From Verrucomicrobiaceae bacterium UBA1938 (GTDB taxonomy: Bacteria; Verrucomicrobiota; Verrucomicrobiia; Verrucomicrobiales; Verrucomicrobiaceae): 64,000 nucleotides of DNA. A program made the position numbers and the translations under genes. The stretch lies in contig DDFC01000031.1 in the NCBI GenBank assembly GCA_002336895.1, forward strand, positions 62,001-126,000, written 5' to 3'. The notes under the pieces are model-generated. The model did no database searches, was not told where the DNA came from, and was given only the letters and a program-made list of their open reading frames with translations. Of the stretch, positions 44,001-51,097 are shown piece after piece. Each line of letters begins with the position of its first letter. Position 1 is the stretch's first letter.

Positions 44001-44784
44001 CATTGCCACGCTCCACCTGGGTGTTGGCCGCCGGCATGTCCCAGGCGGCGCCTTCGCTGGCCGTGTTCAGGTTCAGCTTGCAGCTTTCGTCATCCGTCCA
44101 GAAAGCGATGCGTCCGGTGATGGGATTGTCCGCTGTGACCATATCTGCGGCAAAAGTGGCCTTGCCGCCGGTGATGTTTGCCGGCACCACCAGGCACCCG
44201 TCCTTCAGCACATAGATCCAGGCCGCAGGCATGGGCATGCTGTGCACCGCATCTGCACCGGGTGCAGCTCTGCGCAGCGCAAAGCCCGCCACCCGGCCGA
44301 GTGCTGACGGGTCGGCTATGGGAAATCTCTTTTCCACCGTGCCGTTTCTGCTGCTCCATACCGGTTCATTCAAATCTGTGTAGCCAGCTGACTGAGTGTT
44401 CCATTGATTGAGTGCTGATGCCTCTTGATCGAGATCGAGTGCCACCGAGTTCATCACTGGCGCGGAATAGAGGCGATAGTGCATCCGAGGTGTGGGTTGT
44501 GTCCCAAACACACGGATCATTCCCGGCTGGGACGCCCACGTCAGACGTTCTCCATCCGATGTCTTTCCGGGCAATGTGGCGCGCTGCAGCTGTGTGATGA
44601 CCATCTGCGCGGGCAGTTGTGCTAGAGACTCCACCTGCTGGATTCTTCCCACCGCGACGCTCTGCTTCCGGCTTTGCATCCCGGTGCCGAGCACTGCAAG
44701 CACCAGCACCATGATCATGGCCACAAACACCAGCACGATGACGATGGCGCTGCCGCTCCGCCTGCAATGCCCGTGCGTTCTCAT
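41014..44784 (-). CDS. Verru_Chthon cassette protein A-like giant pseudopilin
   Basis: A 1256-residue protein starting GSAIVIVLVFVAMIMVLVLAVLGTGMQSRKQ, a PilX/GspK-type hydrophobic N-terminus. The long exported body has no repeats. It contains WIYVLKDGCLVVPAN, ITGRIAFWTDDESCKLNLNTASEG, reminiscent of PilX/GspK tip pseudopilins, and GKVNLNYQLMPFTW. Length and order fit cassette protein A. It probably forms the tip or cargo of the filament that B and C build. No D gene is found downstream. Confidence 0.88.
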   Translation of the reverse strand: MRTHGHCRRSGSAIVIVLVFVAMIMVLVLAVLGTGMQSRKQSVAVGRIQQVESLAQLPAQMVITQLQRATLPGKTSDGERLTWASQPGMIRVFGTQPTPRMHYRLYSAPVMNSVALDLDQEASALNQWNTQSAGYTDLNEPVWSSRNGTVEKRFPIADPSALGRVAGFALRRAAPGADAVHSMPMPAAWIYVLKDGCLVVPANITGGKATFAADMVTADNPITGRIAFWTDDESCKLNLNTASEGAAWDMPAANTQVERGNAAKAPTGAESYRLSGHPAFTSLSPVLRNFGGAAAGSTQWPKPDDINPLTADNSTPWAKYVSLYQSLAPHGVRSDLTVKQDRHYATVDEFFYDPQRQPRGNGGSTGFLMEQEDLSMTKFFLTTHSAAPELNPFGGPKIALWMVPQDATQRSAVDHRVMAACTLNMGTAQPSEFAFQRASNWSSPSIQGSSQNMTDDCAVQRNQNLYSWLQQMTSVAFPGYGASFLNKYGTQSRDQLLTSMLDMLRWTANTSAYLPPSLGLAEQSDVPLTLSTTNGPMRGFGRFPTITEVAVVFAFTDVERGTDGKPRDDNQDGICDRATKLRAFLVINPMIPACGTPAVSPAWSVRIRRLQHFTIGQGIGLLLPGGNARNRCTFSSSLPLAAGTGWGGNNSAYACFASQFLQADGTPKVPGVVNDPARGFPFISSGDVSLQSGMGMAGSTLRFSGGAIVVDLMDPNASMTSPQAGDSIHSVEMEFPNQVIPMPSLLVSDFLNGPRTISNRFTPVMVGAEMRLPIIQRGDVVRSLVLNASGPSKGDVRLVAAQRELLLPNATNWYVMHPDYGTAGTPADQLKPEAQSLRDGAYMLSGQFGSMLQPTRNTAGTLLPGIAYADNAIPAVPIGLNGATMTNGGALGDWESGEGALEDGPFVNRSRLQPAASFTRSGSSTSLQATSDPLSEISSAICFGALPSGVYGNGSDSTPRPWQTLLFCANPAGRSTPANQAAQATDHFGFTSPPDHLWLEFFWTPVTQPWPMSANFATEGKVNLNYQLMPFTWMQRATALHGALKGVRIPAIPTAALSSQNGSAKGNNDGSPLNVMFRYEVDEDKTVEGLNQRLDGGDVFRAASEICGQFLVPRRISGHKYDGSSFSPADPASKQYADMTKWWNGDAGSAGDAFEGTGDNLRESPYAQLYPRLCTQSNVYCVHYRVQVLQKARGTPATTWDDARDHVQAEQRGSCIIERRLAPQTAPLPDPAVSSTARSLHEAQSFHILSQTPFGP

Positions 44785-44787
44785 GGG

Positions 44788-45627
44788 CTACGGCTTCACC
44801 GACTCGCTCATTGCCGGATAAAACAGATGCGGCTCATCCGGCTTGCGGGTGAAGTAGTCGCGTAGAAAAGACTGGCCTGGATCACCGGTCATCCATGCAT
44901 GCAGCGCTTTGGCTCCGGCCTGATTGCACTGAGGAAATTTCTTCTCATTGGCCACCATCACCACATACGGCCTGCGCATGGCGGCATCTCCCTGCACCAT
45001 GACCTCCATGCCTGCGGAAGGGATCTTGCCCTTGAGCACCGGAATGCGGCCCACGATGACGTAGGCTTTCTTCGAAGCGGCATATTCCACCACCGCCTGA
45101 GGCACCTTGCTTTCATCTTTGAGCACCCAGCTGCCTTTGGGTTCCACACCTGCCGCCTGCCACAGACGGTGAGACACCTCCCGGCTGCCCGGGCCCATGA
45201 AGTCTATGAAGGGGGACTGGCTCTCGGCGATCTTCCTCAGCGCCGCCGCTCCGTCCTTCATGCCTCGGATGCCAGCGGGATCATCAGCCGGGCCCATGAT
45301 GCAATGCTCGTTGCGTGCCCAGGGCTGCATGTCCTTGGCAAAGCCGTTGGCCACCATCTCCGTGGCTTCGTCGCTCGAATGCAGGGTGACGAGATCCACA
45401 AGGCCACCCTTCAAAGCCTGGGCCAGCACGGCTTTGGGGCCTGTGGTCACCAGCTCCACGGGCCAGCCTGTGTCCTTGGTGAATTTTTCCGCGAGTTCCG
45501 GCCACATGCCACCGAGTGTCATGCCACCGATCACCGCGACACGGACCGGCTCTTTTTTGGCTGCATCGGCCGCCATCGCCAGATAGGGGCACAGGAGACT
45601 GGTGAGCAAAATGAAGTGTTTTTTCAT
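44788..45627 (-). CDS. TupA-like ABC substrate-binding protein (orphan)
   Basis: A 279-residue protein with signal MKKHFILLTSLLCPYLAMA. LAEKFTKDTGWPVELVTTGPKAVLAQALKGGLVDLVTLHSSDEATEMVANGFAKD and CIMGPADDPAGIRGM follow the TupA tungstate and extracellular anion-binding layout. FIDFMGPGSREVSHRLW lies where TupA has its Ser-Arg ligand region. No permease or ATPase gene is adjacent. It lies three bases before the Verru_Chthon A gene and ten after the PEP-CTERM gene, so it belongs to the pilin operon. Ligand uncertain. Confidence 0.83.
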   Translation of the reverse strand: MKKHFILLTSLLCPYLAMAADAAKKEPVRVAVIGGMTLGGMWPELAEKFTKDTGWPVELVTTGPKAVLAQALKGGLVDLVTLHSSDEATEMVANGFAKDMQPWARNEHCIMGPADDPAGIRGMKDGAAALRKIAESQSPFIDFMGPGSREVSHRLWQAAGVEPKGSWVLKDESKVPQAVVEYAASKKAYVIVGRIPVLKGKIPSAGMEVMVQGDAAMRRPYVVMVANEKKFPQCNQAGAKALHAWMTGDPGQSFLRDYFTRKPDEPHLFYPAMSESVKP

Positions 45628-45637
45628 AGAGCGAGGT

Positions 45638-46429
45638 TCACTGATTTGCCGCGCGTTGCCTTCTCATGCCCAAGGTGCAGGCTGCTCCGAACAAAAGCAG
45701 CATTGCTCTTCCGGGCTCGGGTGTGGCCGAAGCCGTGATGATCAAGGCTGGCCGACGTGAGGCGGTGCCAAAATTTCGTGAGTTAAACAGGGCGGAAACG
45801 GTGCTGTCTGAAGGATCTGCGGTGAGTGCAAAGCTGGCCTGACCGCCGCTGAAAAGATCGGTCAAAAGGGAATTTGATGGCGTCAGAGCGTAGCTCGCTG
45901 TCACTCCGTCTCCCACATTGGCCACGGTGAAGGCACCGAGTGACTGCGCGCCGCTGAGCAGGCCGCTCATATCCGTCCATTTGACCCCTGAGGCGGACGG
46001 GGTGTTGGGATTGCCAGTGCCTTCGGTCCATGAGTTGGAGGAGATGAGGCTCACGTCAAAGATCCCGGTCTGGCTGGCGTTGAAAATCGCGTTGTTAACG
46101 GTGGATGTCGTCAGTTGCAGGCTGATGCTGTCGATATTCCACCCGCCGACGCCGTAAGTGGTGTTGAGGGAAGAGGCGGCACTGGATAGATCAAAGCGCA
46201 GCAGGCTGTCAAAAGTGCCCTTTGAGAGTGCGGCCGAGACTGCCAGCGCACCCGCGGCACCGTAGTTGTTTCCGGTGAGGTTGTTTGACGGACCGGTGGT
46301 GACAAAAGAGTCCCCGTTGCTCGTCCCTGTGCCATCTGGCTGAAGGGTGATCGTCGTGGCCCCGGTGGCGGTGTGTGCCCGGAGCTGAAACATGGTCAGT
46401 ATAAAAAGTATGATATGGCGGGGTTTCAT
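45638..46429 (-). CDS. secreted PEP-CTERM-tailed protein
   Basis: A 263-residue protein with an N-terminal signal and a beta-rich body carrying Ser/Thr/Asn/Gly-rich stretches (DSLLRFDLSSAASSLN, a DNRLRE-like or autotransporter-like domain). The C-terminus is TPEPGRAMLLLFGAACTLGMRRQRAANQ: Pro-Glu-Pro, one hydrophobic helix, then an Arg cluster. This is the sorting signal recognised by EpsH/exosortase, usually for export with exopolysaccharide. It is the first gene of the operon leading to Verru_Chthon A-B-C. No exosortase is in the window. Confidence 0.87.
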   Translation of the reverse strand: MKPRHIILFILTMFQLRAHTATGATTITLQPDGTGTSNGDSFVTTGPSNNLTGNNYGAAGALAVSAALSKGTFDSLLRFDLSSAASSLNTTYGVGGWNIDSISLQLTTSTVNNAIFNASQTGIFDVSLISSNSWTEGTGNPNTPSASGVKWTDMSGLLSGAQSLGAFTVANVGDGVTASYALTPSNSLLTDLFSGGQASFALTADPSDSTVSALFNSRNFGTASRRPALIITASATPEPGRAMLLLFGAACTLGMRRQRAANQ

Positions 46430-46452
46430 GTTTAGATCATGTCAGCGTGAGA

Positions 46453-46487
46453 GTCTAATCTACTGATAATGAGATTAGACATTATCA
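46453..46487 (-). promoter_or_regulatory. two interlaced dyads (operator or RNA pseudoknot) before pilin operon
   Basis: Two perfect eight-base inverted repeats are interleaved: GTCTAATC (46453-46460) with GATTAGAC (46473-46480), and TGATAATG (46464-46471) with CATTATCA (46480-46487). On the reverse strand the order is arm 1, arm 2, arm 1', arm 2', so the pairings are mutually exclusive or form an H-type pseudoknot. The block ends 24 bases before the PEP-CTERM start. Confidence 0.5.
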
Positions 46488-46592
46488 TGTCAAAGAAGAA
46501 AACAAAAGGAAGGCGGGAGATGTTTCATGGAATGGATGAAAAGAATCGATGAGGCGGATGGCTGCTGGGGACGGGAGTGGTGCGACACGAGG

Positions 46593-47285
46593 TCAGGGGC
46601 TGGGGCGGGTGAGGTAGGTGAGGATTTGGGCCATGAGGGCATTGATCTGGGTGTAGGCTTCGGGCGGGGTGGCGCGGAGGGTGTTTTCGGACTGGACGAA
46701 GGTATTGGGGATGAGTTCGTTACAGCAGTGAGTAATGATGGCGTCTGCGCTTTCGGGGGTGGTTTCGAGGTGGAACTGGAGACCGATGACGTTGGGGCCG
46801 ATCTGGAAGGCCTGGTGCTCGCAGGCGGTGCTGTGGGCGAGGTGGATGGCACCGGGGGGAAGATCGAAGGTCTCGCCGTGCCAGTGGAAGACGGTGGTGG
46901 TGGGTGGGAAGTGGAAGGTATGGGAGGGGCTGGGGACGGAGGTGATGTCGAACCAGCCGATTTCCCGGTGCTTTCCGGGATAGATGGTGGCACCTAAAGC
47001 ACTGGCGATGAGCTGTGCGCCGAGGCAGATGCCCAAGACTGGGATGCCGCGCTGGATGGCGGAGCGGACGAACTGTTTTTCGCTGATGAGCCAGGGGAGG
47101 GTGGCCTCGTCGTTGACACTCATGGGGCCGCCGAGGGCGATGATGAGGTCGATGGTGGCAAGGTCTGGAAGTGCGGGGCTTTCGTAGAAGCGGGTGTGGC
47201 TGATGCTGGCACCGCGAGTTTGGAGCCAGGGAGCGATGCTGCCGAGGCCTTCGAAGGGGACGTGCTGGAGGACGTGGACGTTCAT
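46593..47285 (-). CDS. class I glutamine amidotransferase
   Basis: A 230-residue GATase1 protein: oxyanion segment LIIALGGPMSVNDE, nucleophile GICLGAQLIAS with the catalytic Cys near residue 86, and GLQFHLETTPE holding the His-Glu of the triad. It has no fused synthase domain. Such stand-alone enzymes (GMP synthase-like family) hydrolyse gamma-glutamyl bonds or serve an unknown amide acceptor. It stands alone, divergent from the regulator gene at 47407. Confidence 0.92.
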   Translation of the reverse strand: MNVHVLQHVPFEGLGSIAPWLQTRGASISHTRFYESPALPDLATIDLIIALGGPMSVNDEATLPWLISEKQFVRSAIQRGIPVLGICLGAQLIASALGATIYPGKHREIGWFDITSVPSPSHTFHFPPTTTVFHWHGETFDLPPGAIHLAHSTACEHQAFQIGPNVIGLQFHLETTPESADAIITHCCNELIPNTFVQSENTLRATPPEAYTQINALMAQILTYLTRPSP

Positions 47286-47406
47286 GGAGTGAGCGATGAT
47301 GCAGATTTAATGCCCACATTTTGTGTCGGATCCGGCAAAAAGCCGGGTTTGTGATGCGGGGCCTGAGTTTGACGGGGGATGGAAAAGGCGGCAGAATGAC
47401 GGGATC

Positions 47407-48480
47407 ATGTCACGAGCGAAAACTCCAGAGCATCCGGTGGCGGCGCTGCGCAAGGCGCGGGGGTGGTCGCAGGAGGAGTTTTCGAAGATGGCGGGGATGC
47501 CGCGGAGCTCGCTGAGCGCGATTGAGGCTTGGCGGCTGACGCCGTCTGTGTCGGCGGCGCTTGCGGTGGCGCGGGCGCTGGGGTGCAGTGTGGAGGAGCT
47601 GTTTCAGGCGGCGGCCAGTGCGAGGCAGTCACCGCAAGATGAGGGGGCGCAGTGGGCGTGGCAGGCGTGCTCCGGGGCGGGACGCTACTGGGAGGCGGAG
47701 GTGGGGGGAAGGAAGTGGCTGTTTCCGGTGGAGATGCTGCCGGGGGTGTCCTGGGCGCATGACGGGATCTGCCGGGGTGAGGTGATGGAGGAGAACCGGA
47801 AGGCGGATGCGGCGAAGACTCTGGTGCTGGCGGGGTGTGATCCGGCGGCGGGGCTGCTGGCGGCGGAGTATGCGGCGGCGTCTGGATTTCGGATGCTGAC
47901 TTTCACGCGCGGTGGCGGGGCGGCGCTGGAGCTTTTGCGGCGGGGGGTGGTGCATGTGGCGGCGTTGCATCGGTCCACGGTGGAACGGCCGCTGAGGAAT
48001 GCGGAGACGGTGCTGGAGAAGCTGGGAAGCGGGTACCGTCTGCTGCGAGGGGCGGAGTGGCAGGAGGGGATCGCGCTGCCAAGGGCGGATTCTACTGCGA
48101 GTGTGTCGGCGTGTGCGCAGCAGGTGAAGCAGTGGGCGATTCGGGAGCCGGGATCGGCTGCACGGGAGTGCCTAGATGAACTGCTGGGCCAAGTGACGAC
48201 TTCCGAGCATGTGGTGCTGAGCCATCAGGCGGTGGTGGAGGCGGTGCGGAGCGGCTGGGCCGAGGCGGGTGTGTGTGTGCAGCTATGCGCGGAGGATGCG
48301 GGGCTGCGGTTTTTGCCGGTGAGGCGGGAGTCTCTGGACTTGTGCTTTGCGGTGGAGATGGAGGGTGATCCGAGGATTCAGTCGCTGATTCAGCTGGTGA
48401 GGAGCCGGGAGCACCGGAGGCTGATCGGGGAGCTGCCGGGGTATGATGCGAGGAATACGGGCGAGCTCGTAACGGTGTAA
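47407..48480 (+). CDS. XRE HTH regulator with PBP-like sensor domain
   Basis: A 357-residue protein. Residues 8-65 are an XRE/Cro helix-turn-helix (ALRKARGWSQEEFSKMAGMPRSSLSAIEAWRLTPSVSAALAVARALGCSVEELF). Residues 135-345 look like a periplasmic-binding-protein superfamily domain used as an intracellular sensor (TLVLAGCDPAAGLLAAEYAAASGFRML; VAALHRSTVE; VVLSHQAVVEAVRSGWAEAGVCVQL). This architecture is known in molybdate/tungstate-type regulators, which is notable beside the TupA-like protein 2 kb away. The start at ATG 47407 directly precedes the HTH. Confidence 0.88.
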   Translation: MSRAKTPEHPVAALRKARGWSQEEFSKMAGMPRSSLSAIEAWRLTPSVSAALAVARALGCSVEELFQAAASARQSPQDEGAQWAWQACSGAGRYWEAEVGGRKWLFPVEMLPGVSWAHDGICRGEVMEENRKADAAKTLVLAGCDPAAGLLAAEYAAASGFRMLTFTRGGGAALELLRRGVVHVAALHRSTVERPLRNAETVLEKLGSGYRLLRGAEWQEGIALPRADSTASVSACAQQVKQWAIREPGSAARECLDELLGQVTTSEHVVLSHQAVVEAVRSGWAEAGVCVQLCAEDAGLRFLPVRRESLDLCFAVEMEGDPRIQSLIQLVRSREHRRLIGELPGYDARNTGELVTV

Positions 48481-48602
48481 GCGAGGTGCCTGTGGCGACT
48501 GATCAGCGGAGGTGTGGATGAGGACGGCTGATGGAGGAGTCGCTGTACAGCTGTTGGCGGAACTCGTTTTCTGCATCAGAGAGATGCTGTCTTTAGCTGA
48601 CT

Positions 48603-49739
48603 TTAACCGACCGGAGTTACACGGAGATTGCGCAGTGTATAGAACGGCTCGGAGGATTCGGTGAGGCGGCGGGCTCCGTTTTTGCGTTTGGGGCCAAAGA
48701 GTTCGCGCTGGGATTCGAAGACGCCTTCTATGAACTCTTTACTGCCCAAGGCGAGGCCGTCGGTGAAGTAGCGCACTCGCAGGCGGATGAGTTCGGCGGT
48801 GCTGAGCTTGCCTTTCTCAGTTAGCACGGCGCGGGCGGTTTCGGTCCTGAGGCCGTGGCGGATGATGTTCTCGTTTTGGGCGTCCTTCACCTCGCGGCCA
48901 TCGGTATGCAGCAGGCAGCGGTAGGCTTCCGCAGCAGCGGCGCTTTTCCAGCCGTCCACGGGTTTGCCCAAGGCTTTGCAGAGGCCGCGCTGCGCCCGGC
49001 GGCTGCCGCCGAGAGCTTCGGCGTAGCCGCACCAGCGGTAGTCTTTCGGGTCTTTGACGAGGTCAGCGCGGACGGGGTTGAGGTCGATGTAGGCGGCCAT
49101 GGTGCGCAGGGCTTCGCCTTTGCCTTCGACGAGCACGCTTTTAAAGCGGTCCATCCACAGGGTGCCGCGACGGCCACGGCGTTTGTTGAACCAGCGGCTG
49201 AAGCGTTCTTTGATTTCTTTGACGAAGAGGGAGAGATCGCAGAAGCGTTTTTTGAGGGCGTCGATTTTTTGGTCTGCGAGGATGGCCATGCCGCGCTGGC
49301 GGAGGTCGGCAAGTTCGTCGCGAAGGAGGCCGAGGTAGGTCTTGCTGTAGAGGATGCTGAGGTGCTGGAAGAGCTTGGTTTCGCCGCCGGGTCCGTCGAA
49401 GCGTTCGAGCCAGGTCCTCTTGTGCGGCACTTCGGCGAGGAGGTGGAAGTGATTGCCCATGAGGCAGTAGGTGACGATTTTGATGCCGGAGAACTCGGCC
49501 ATGCGCCAGATGATGCGGCGCAACGCCTCCTTCTCGACATCATCAAACCAGATTTCGCCGCCACAGGTGCGGGACATGACGTGGTAGCAGTAGGACTCGA
49601 AGGGCCCCTTGCCGAGGATGCGCTTGCGCCCGCCGGACCAGGAACGCGCGGCAGGATAGAGGCCGGTTTTGGCATTCACACCGACAAGCTGCTCCTCTAG
49701 CGGGAGGGACTGGGGATGAGAAGATTGGACGGGTTGCAT
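48603..49739 (-). CDS. RAYT-type Y1 (IS200-like) transposase, copy 1
   Basis: A 378-residue REP-associated tyrosine transposase-like protein: SYCYHVMSRTCGGEIWF, then CLMGNHFHLLAEVP carrying the HUH motif (His-Phe-His), and the RAYT signature AAYIDLNPVRADLVKDPKDYRWCGYAEAL. The residues after about 285 are a C-terminal extension. It lies downstream of a near-identical, 3'-truncated copy in the same orientation. RAYTs are domesticated single-strand transposases that act on REP-like palindromes, and such elements flank these genes. Confidence 0.93.
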   Translation of the reverse strand: MQPVQSSHPQSLPLEEQLVGVNAKTGLYPAARSWSGGRKRILGKGPFESYCYHVMSRTCGGEIWFDDVEKEALRRIIWRMAEFSGIKIVTYCLMGNHFHLLAEVPHKRTWLERFDGPGGETKLFQHLSILYSKTYLGLLRDELADLRQRGMAILADQKIDALKKRFCDLSLFVKEIKERFSRWFNKRRGRRGTLWMDRFKSVLVEGKGEALRTMAAYIDLNPVRADLVKDPKDYRWCGYAEALGGSRRAQRGLCKALGKPVDGWKSAAAAEAYRCLLHTDGREVKDAQNENIIRHGLRTETARAVLTEKGKLSTAELIRLRVRYFTDGLALGSKEFIEGVFESQRELFGPKRKNGARRLTESSEPFYTLRNLRVTPVG

Positions 49740-49777
49740 GGCGGGAAATCGGGTGAAATTTGAGAGAAATCAATCAA

Positions 49778-49797
49778 CTAAATGCCTGGCATCTTTT
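49778..49797. repeat. REP-like element copy 1
   Basis: A 20-base element, CTAAATGCCTGGCATCTTTT, built on the palindrome ATGCC-T-GGCAT. It is an exact reverse complement of 52509-52528. It separates the two RAYT genes and supplies the stop codon of copy 2. Confidence 0.8.
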
Positions 49798-50722
49798 TTC
49801 CTGACAGCACGGCTCGGGCGGTTTCGGTGCTGACGCCGTGGCGGATGACGTTTTCGTTTTTGGCATCTTTCACTTCGCGGCCGTCGGTGTGCAGCAGGCA
49901 GCGGTAAGCTTCGGCGGCAGCGGCGCTTTTCCAGCCGTCCACGGGTTTGCCCAAGGCTTTGCAGAGGCCGCGCTGGGCACGGCGGCTGCCACCGAGAGCT
50001 TCGGCGTAGCCACACCAGCGGTAGTCTTTCGGGTCTTTGACCAGACCGGCGCGCACGGGGTTGAGGTCGATGTAGGCGGCCATGGTGCGAAGGGCTTCGC
50101 CTTTTCCTTCGACCAGCACGCTTTTGAAGCGGTCCATCCACAGGGTGCCGCGCCGGCCACGGCGTTTGTTAAACCAGCGGCTGAAGCGCTCTTTGATTTC
50201 CTTCACGAAGAGCGAGAGATCGCAGAAGCGCTTTTTGAGGGCGTCGATTTTTTGGTCGGCGAGGATGGCCATGCCGCGCTGGCGGAGGTCGGCAAGTTCA
50301 TCGCGCAGGAGGCCGAGGTAGGTCTTGCTGTAGAGGATGCTGAGGTGCTGGAAGAGCTTGGCTTCGCCGTCGGGTCCGTCAAAGCGTTCCAGCCAGGTCC
50401 GCCGGTGGGGCACCTCGGCGAGGAGGTGGAAGTGATTGCCCATGAGGCAGTAGGTGACGATCTTGATGCCAGAGAACTCGGCCATGCGCCAGATGATGCG
50501 GCGCAGGGCTTCGCGTTCGACGTCATCAAACCAGATCTCGCCGCCGCAGGTGCGTGACATGACGTGGTAGCAGTAGGACTCAAAGGGCCCCTTGCCTAGG
50601 ATGCGCTTGCGCCCGCCGGACCAGGACCGCGCGGCAGGATAGAGGCCGGTTTTGGCATTCACACCGACGAGCTGCACCTCAAGCGGGAGGGGCTGAGGAT
50701 GAGGGGCTTGGACGGGATTCAT
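49778..50722 (-). CDS. RAYT-type Y1 transposase, copy 2, C-terminally truncated
   Basis: A protein of about 314 residues starting at ATG 50722 (MNPVQAPHPQPL). It is nearly identical to copy 1 through the HUH motif (MGNHFHLL) and YIDLNPVRAGLV. Similarity stops after ARAVL; the remaining codons (SGKKMPGI) read into the REP-like element at 49778-49797, losing the last 60 or so residues. The catalytic domain is intact, so it may still be active, with copy 1 inserted into or duplicated over its 3' end. The shared 5' flank (consensus GGTGAAATTTGAGA) lies before both copies. Confidence 0.85.
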   Translation of the reverse strand: MNPVQAPHPQPLPLEVQLVGVNAKTGLYPAARSWSGGRKRILGKGPFESYCYHVMSRTCGGEIWFDDVEREALRRIIWRMAEFSGIKIVTYCLMGNHFHLLAEVPHRRTWLERFDGPDGEAKLFQHLSILYSKTYLGLLRDELADLRQRGMAILADQKIDALKKRFCDLSLFVKEIKERFSRWFNKRRGRRGTLWMDRFKSVLVEGKGEALRTMAAYIDLNPVRAGLVKDPKDYRWCGYAEALGGSRRAQRGLCKALGKPVDGWKSAAAAEAYRCLLHTDGREVKDAKNENVIRHGVSTETARAVLSGKKMPGI

Positions 50723-50760
50723 GGGCGGAAAATGGATGAAATTTGAGAATAATGAATCAA

Positions 50761-50780
50761 CTAAATGCCTGGCATATTTT
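50761..50780. repeat. REP-like element copy 2
   Basis: CTAAATGCCTGGCATATTTT, one mismatch from copy 1 and in the same orientation. It lies upstream of RAYT copy 2 at the same distance as copy 1 lies upstream of RAYT copy 1, so it belongs to the duplicated unit. Confidence 0.75.
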
Positions 50781-50783
50781 TTT

Positions 50784-50807
50784 GGCATCTTTTTTTATAA
50801 AGATGCC
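50784..50807. repeat. REP-related hairpin
   Basis: GGCATCTTT, six bases, AAAGATGCC: a perfect nine-base inverted repeat that reuses the right half of the REP-like element. It could fold as a hairpin in single-stranded DNA, the substrate form of Y1 enzymes. I see no gene in the rest of 50723-51097. Confidence 0.6.
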
Positions 50808-51069
50808 GGTCATCCTGTACAACAAGAGCACATCAAAGCATTGATTTTCGATGCATCTACTCAGTCTGCACGCCTCCGGCCCAAACGTGAAGCCAGTAGC
50901 AGATGAATATCAAGGGGCGCTATGCCCACAGCTCCATCCGCCGCCGCTCCAACGCTCAGTTCTTTGAGCTATATCCGCTGCTTCTCATCCAATCCCGCGC
51001 CGATACGCACTTGGCGAACACATGAAGCCACCATGTTGAAACCGAACCAGATACACGACTTGTTACAAC

Positions 51070-51089
51070 AAAATGCCTGACATCTTTTC
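51070..51089. repeat. REP-like element copy 3
   Basis: CAAAATGCCTGACATCTTTT, two mismatches from copy 1 and in the same orientation. It lies nine bases from the stop of the AT-rich reverse gene 51098-51952. With the inverted copy at 52509 it brackets that gene and the next. Confidence 0.7.
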
Positions 51090-51097
51090 CGTCCTAT

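Noticed and set aside
42598..44307. 569-codon open frame opposite Verru_Chthon A
   Set aside because: Low-complexity His/Arg/Ala/Gly composition with no domain; the reverse gene is complete and coupled to B.
46430..46600. Possible replication origin at the GC-skew change
   Set aside because: No DnaA-box consensus, no dnaA, dnaN or gidA gene, and the AT-rich stretch is short.
48855..50557. Two similar Ala/Glu/Val/Phe-rich forward frames opposite the RAYT genes
   Set aside because: Their similarity merely reflects the duplicated RAYT DNA, and the composition is antisense-like.
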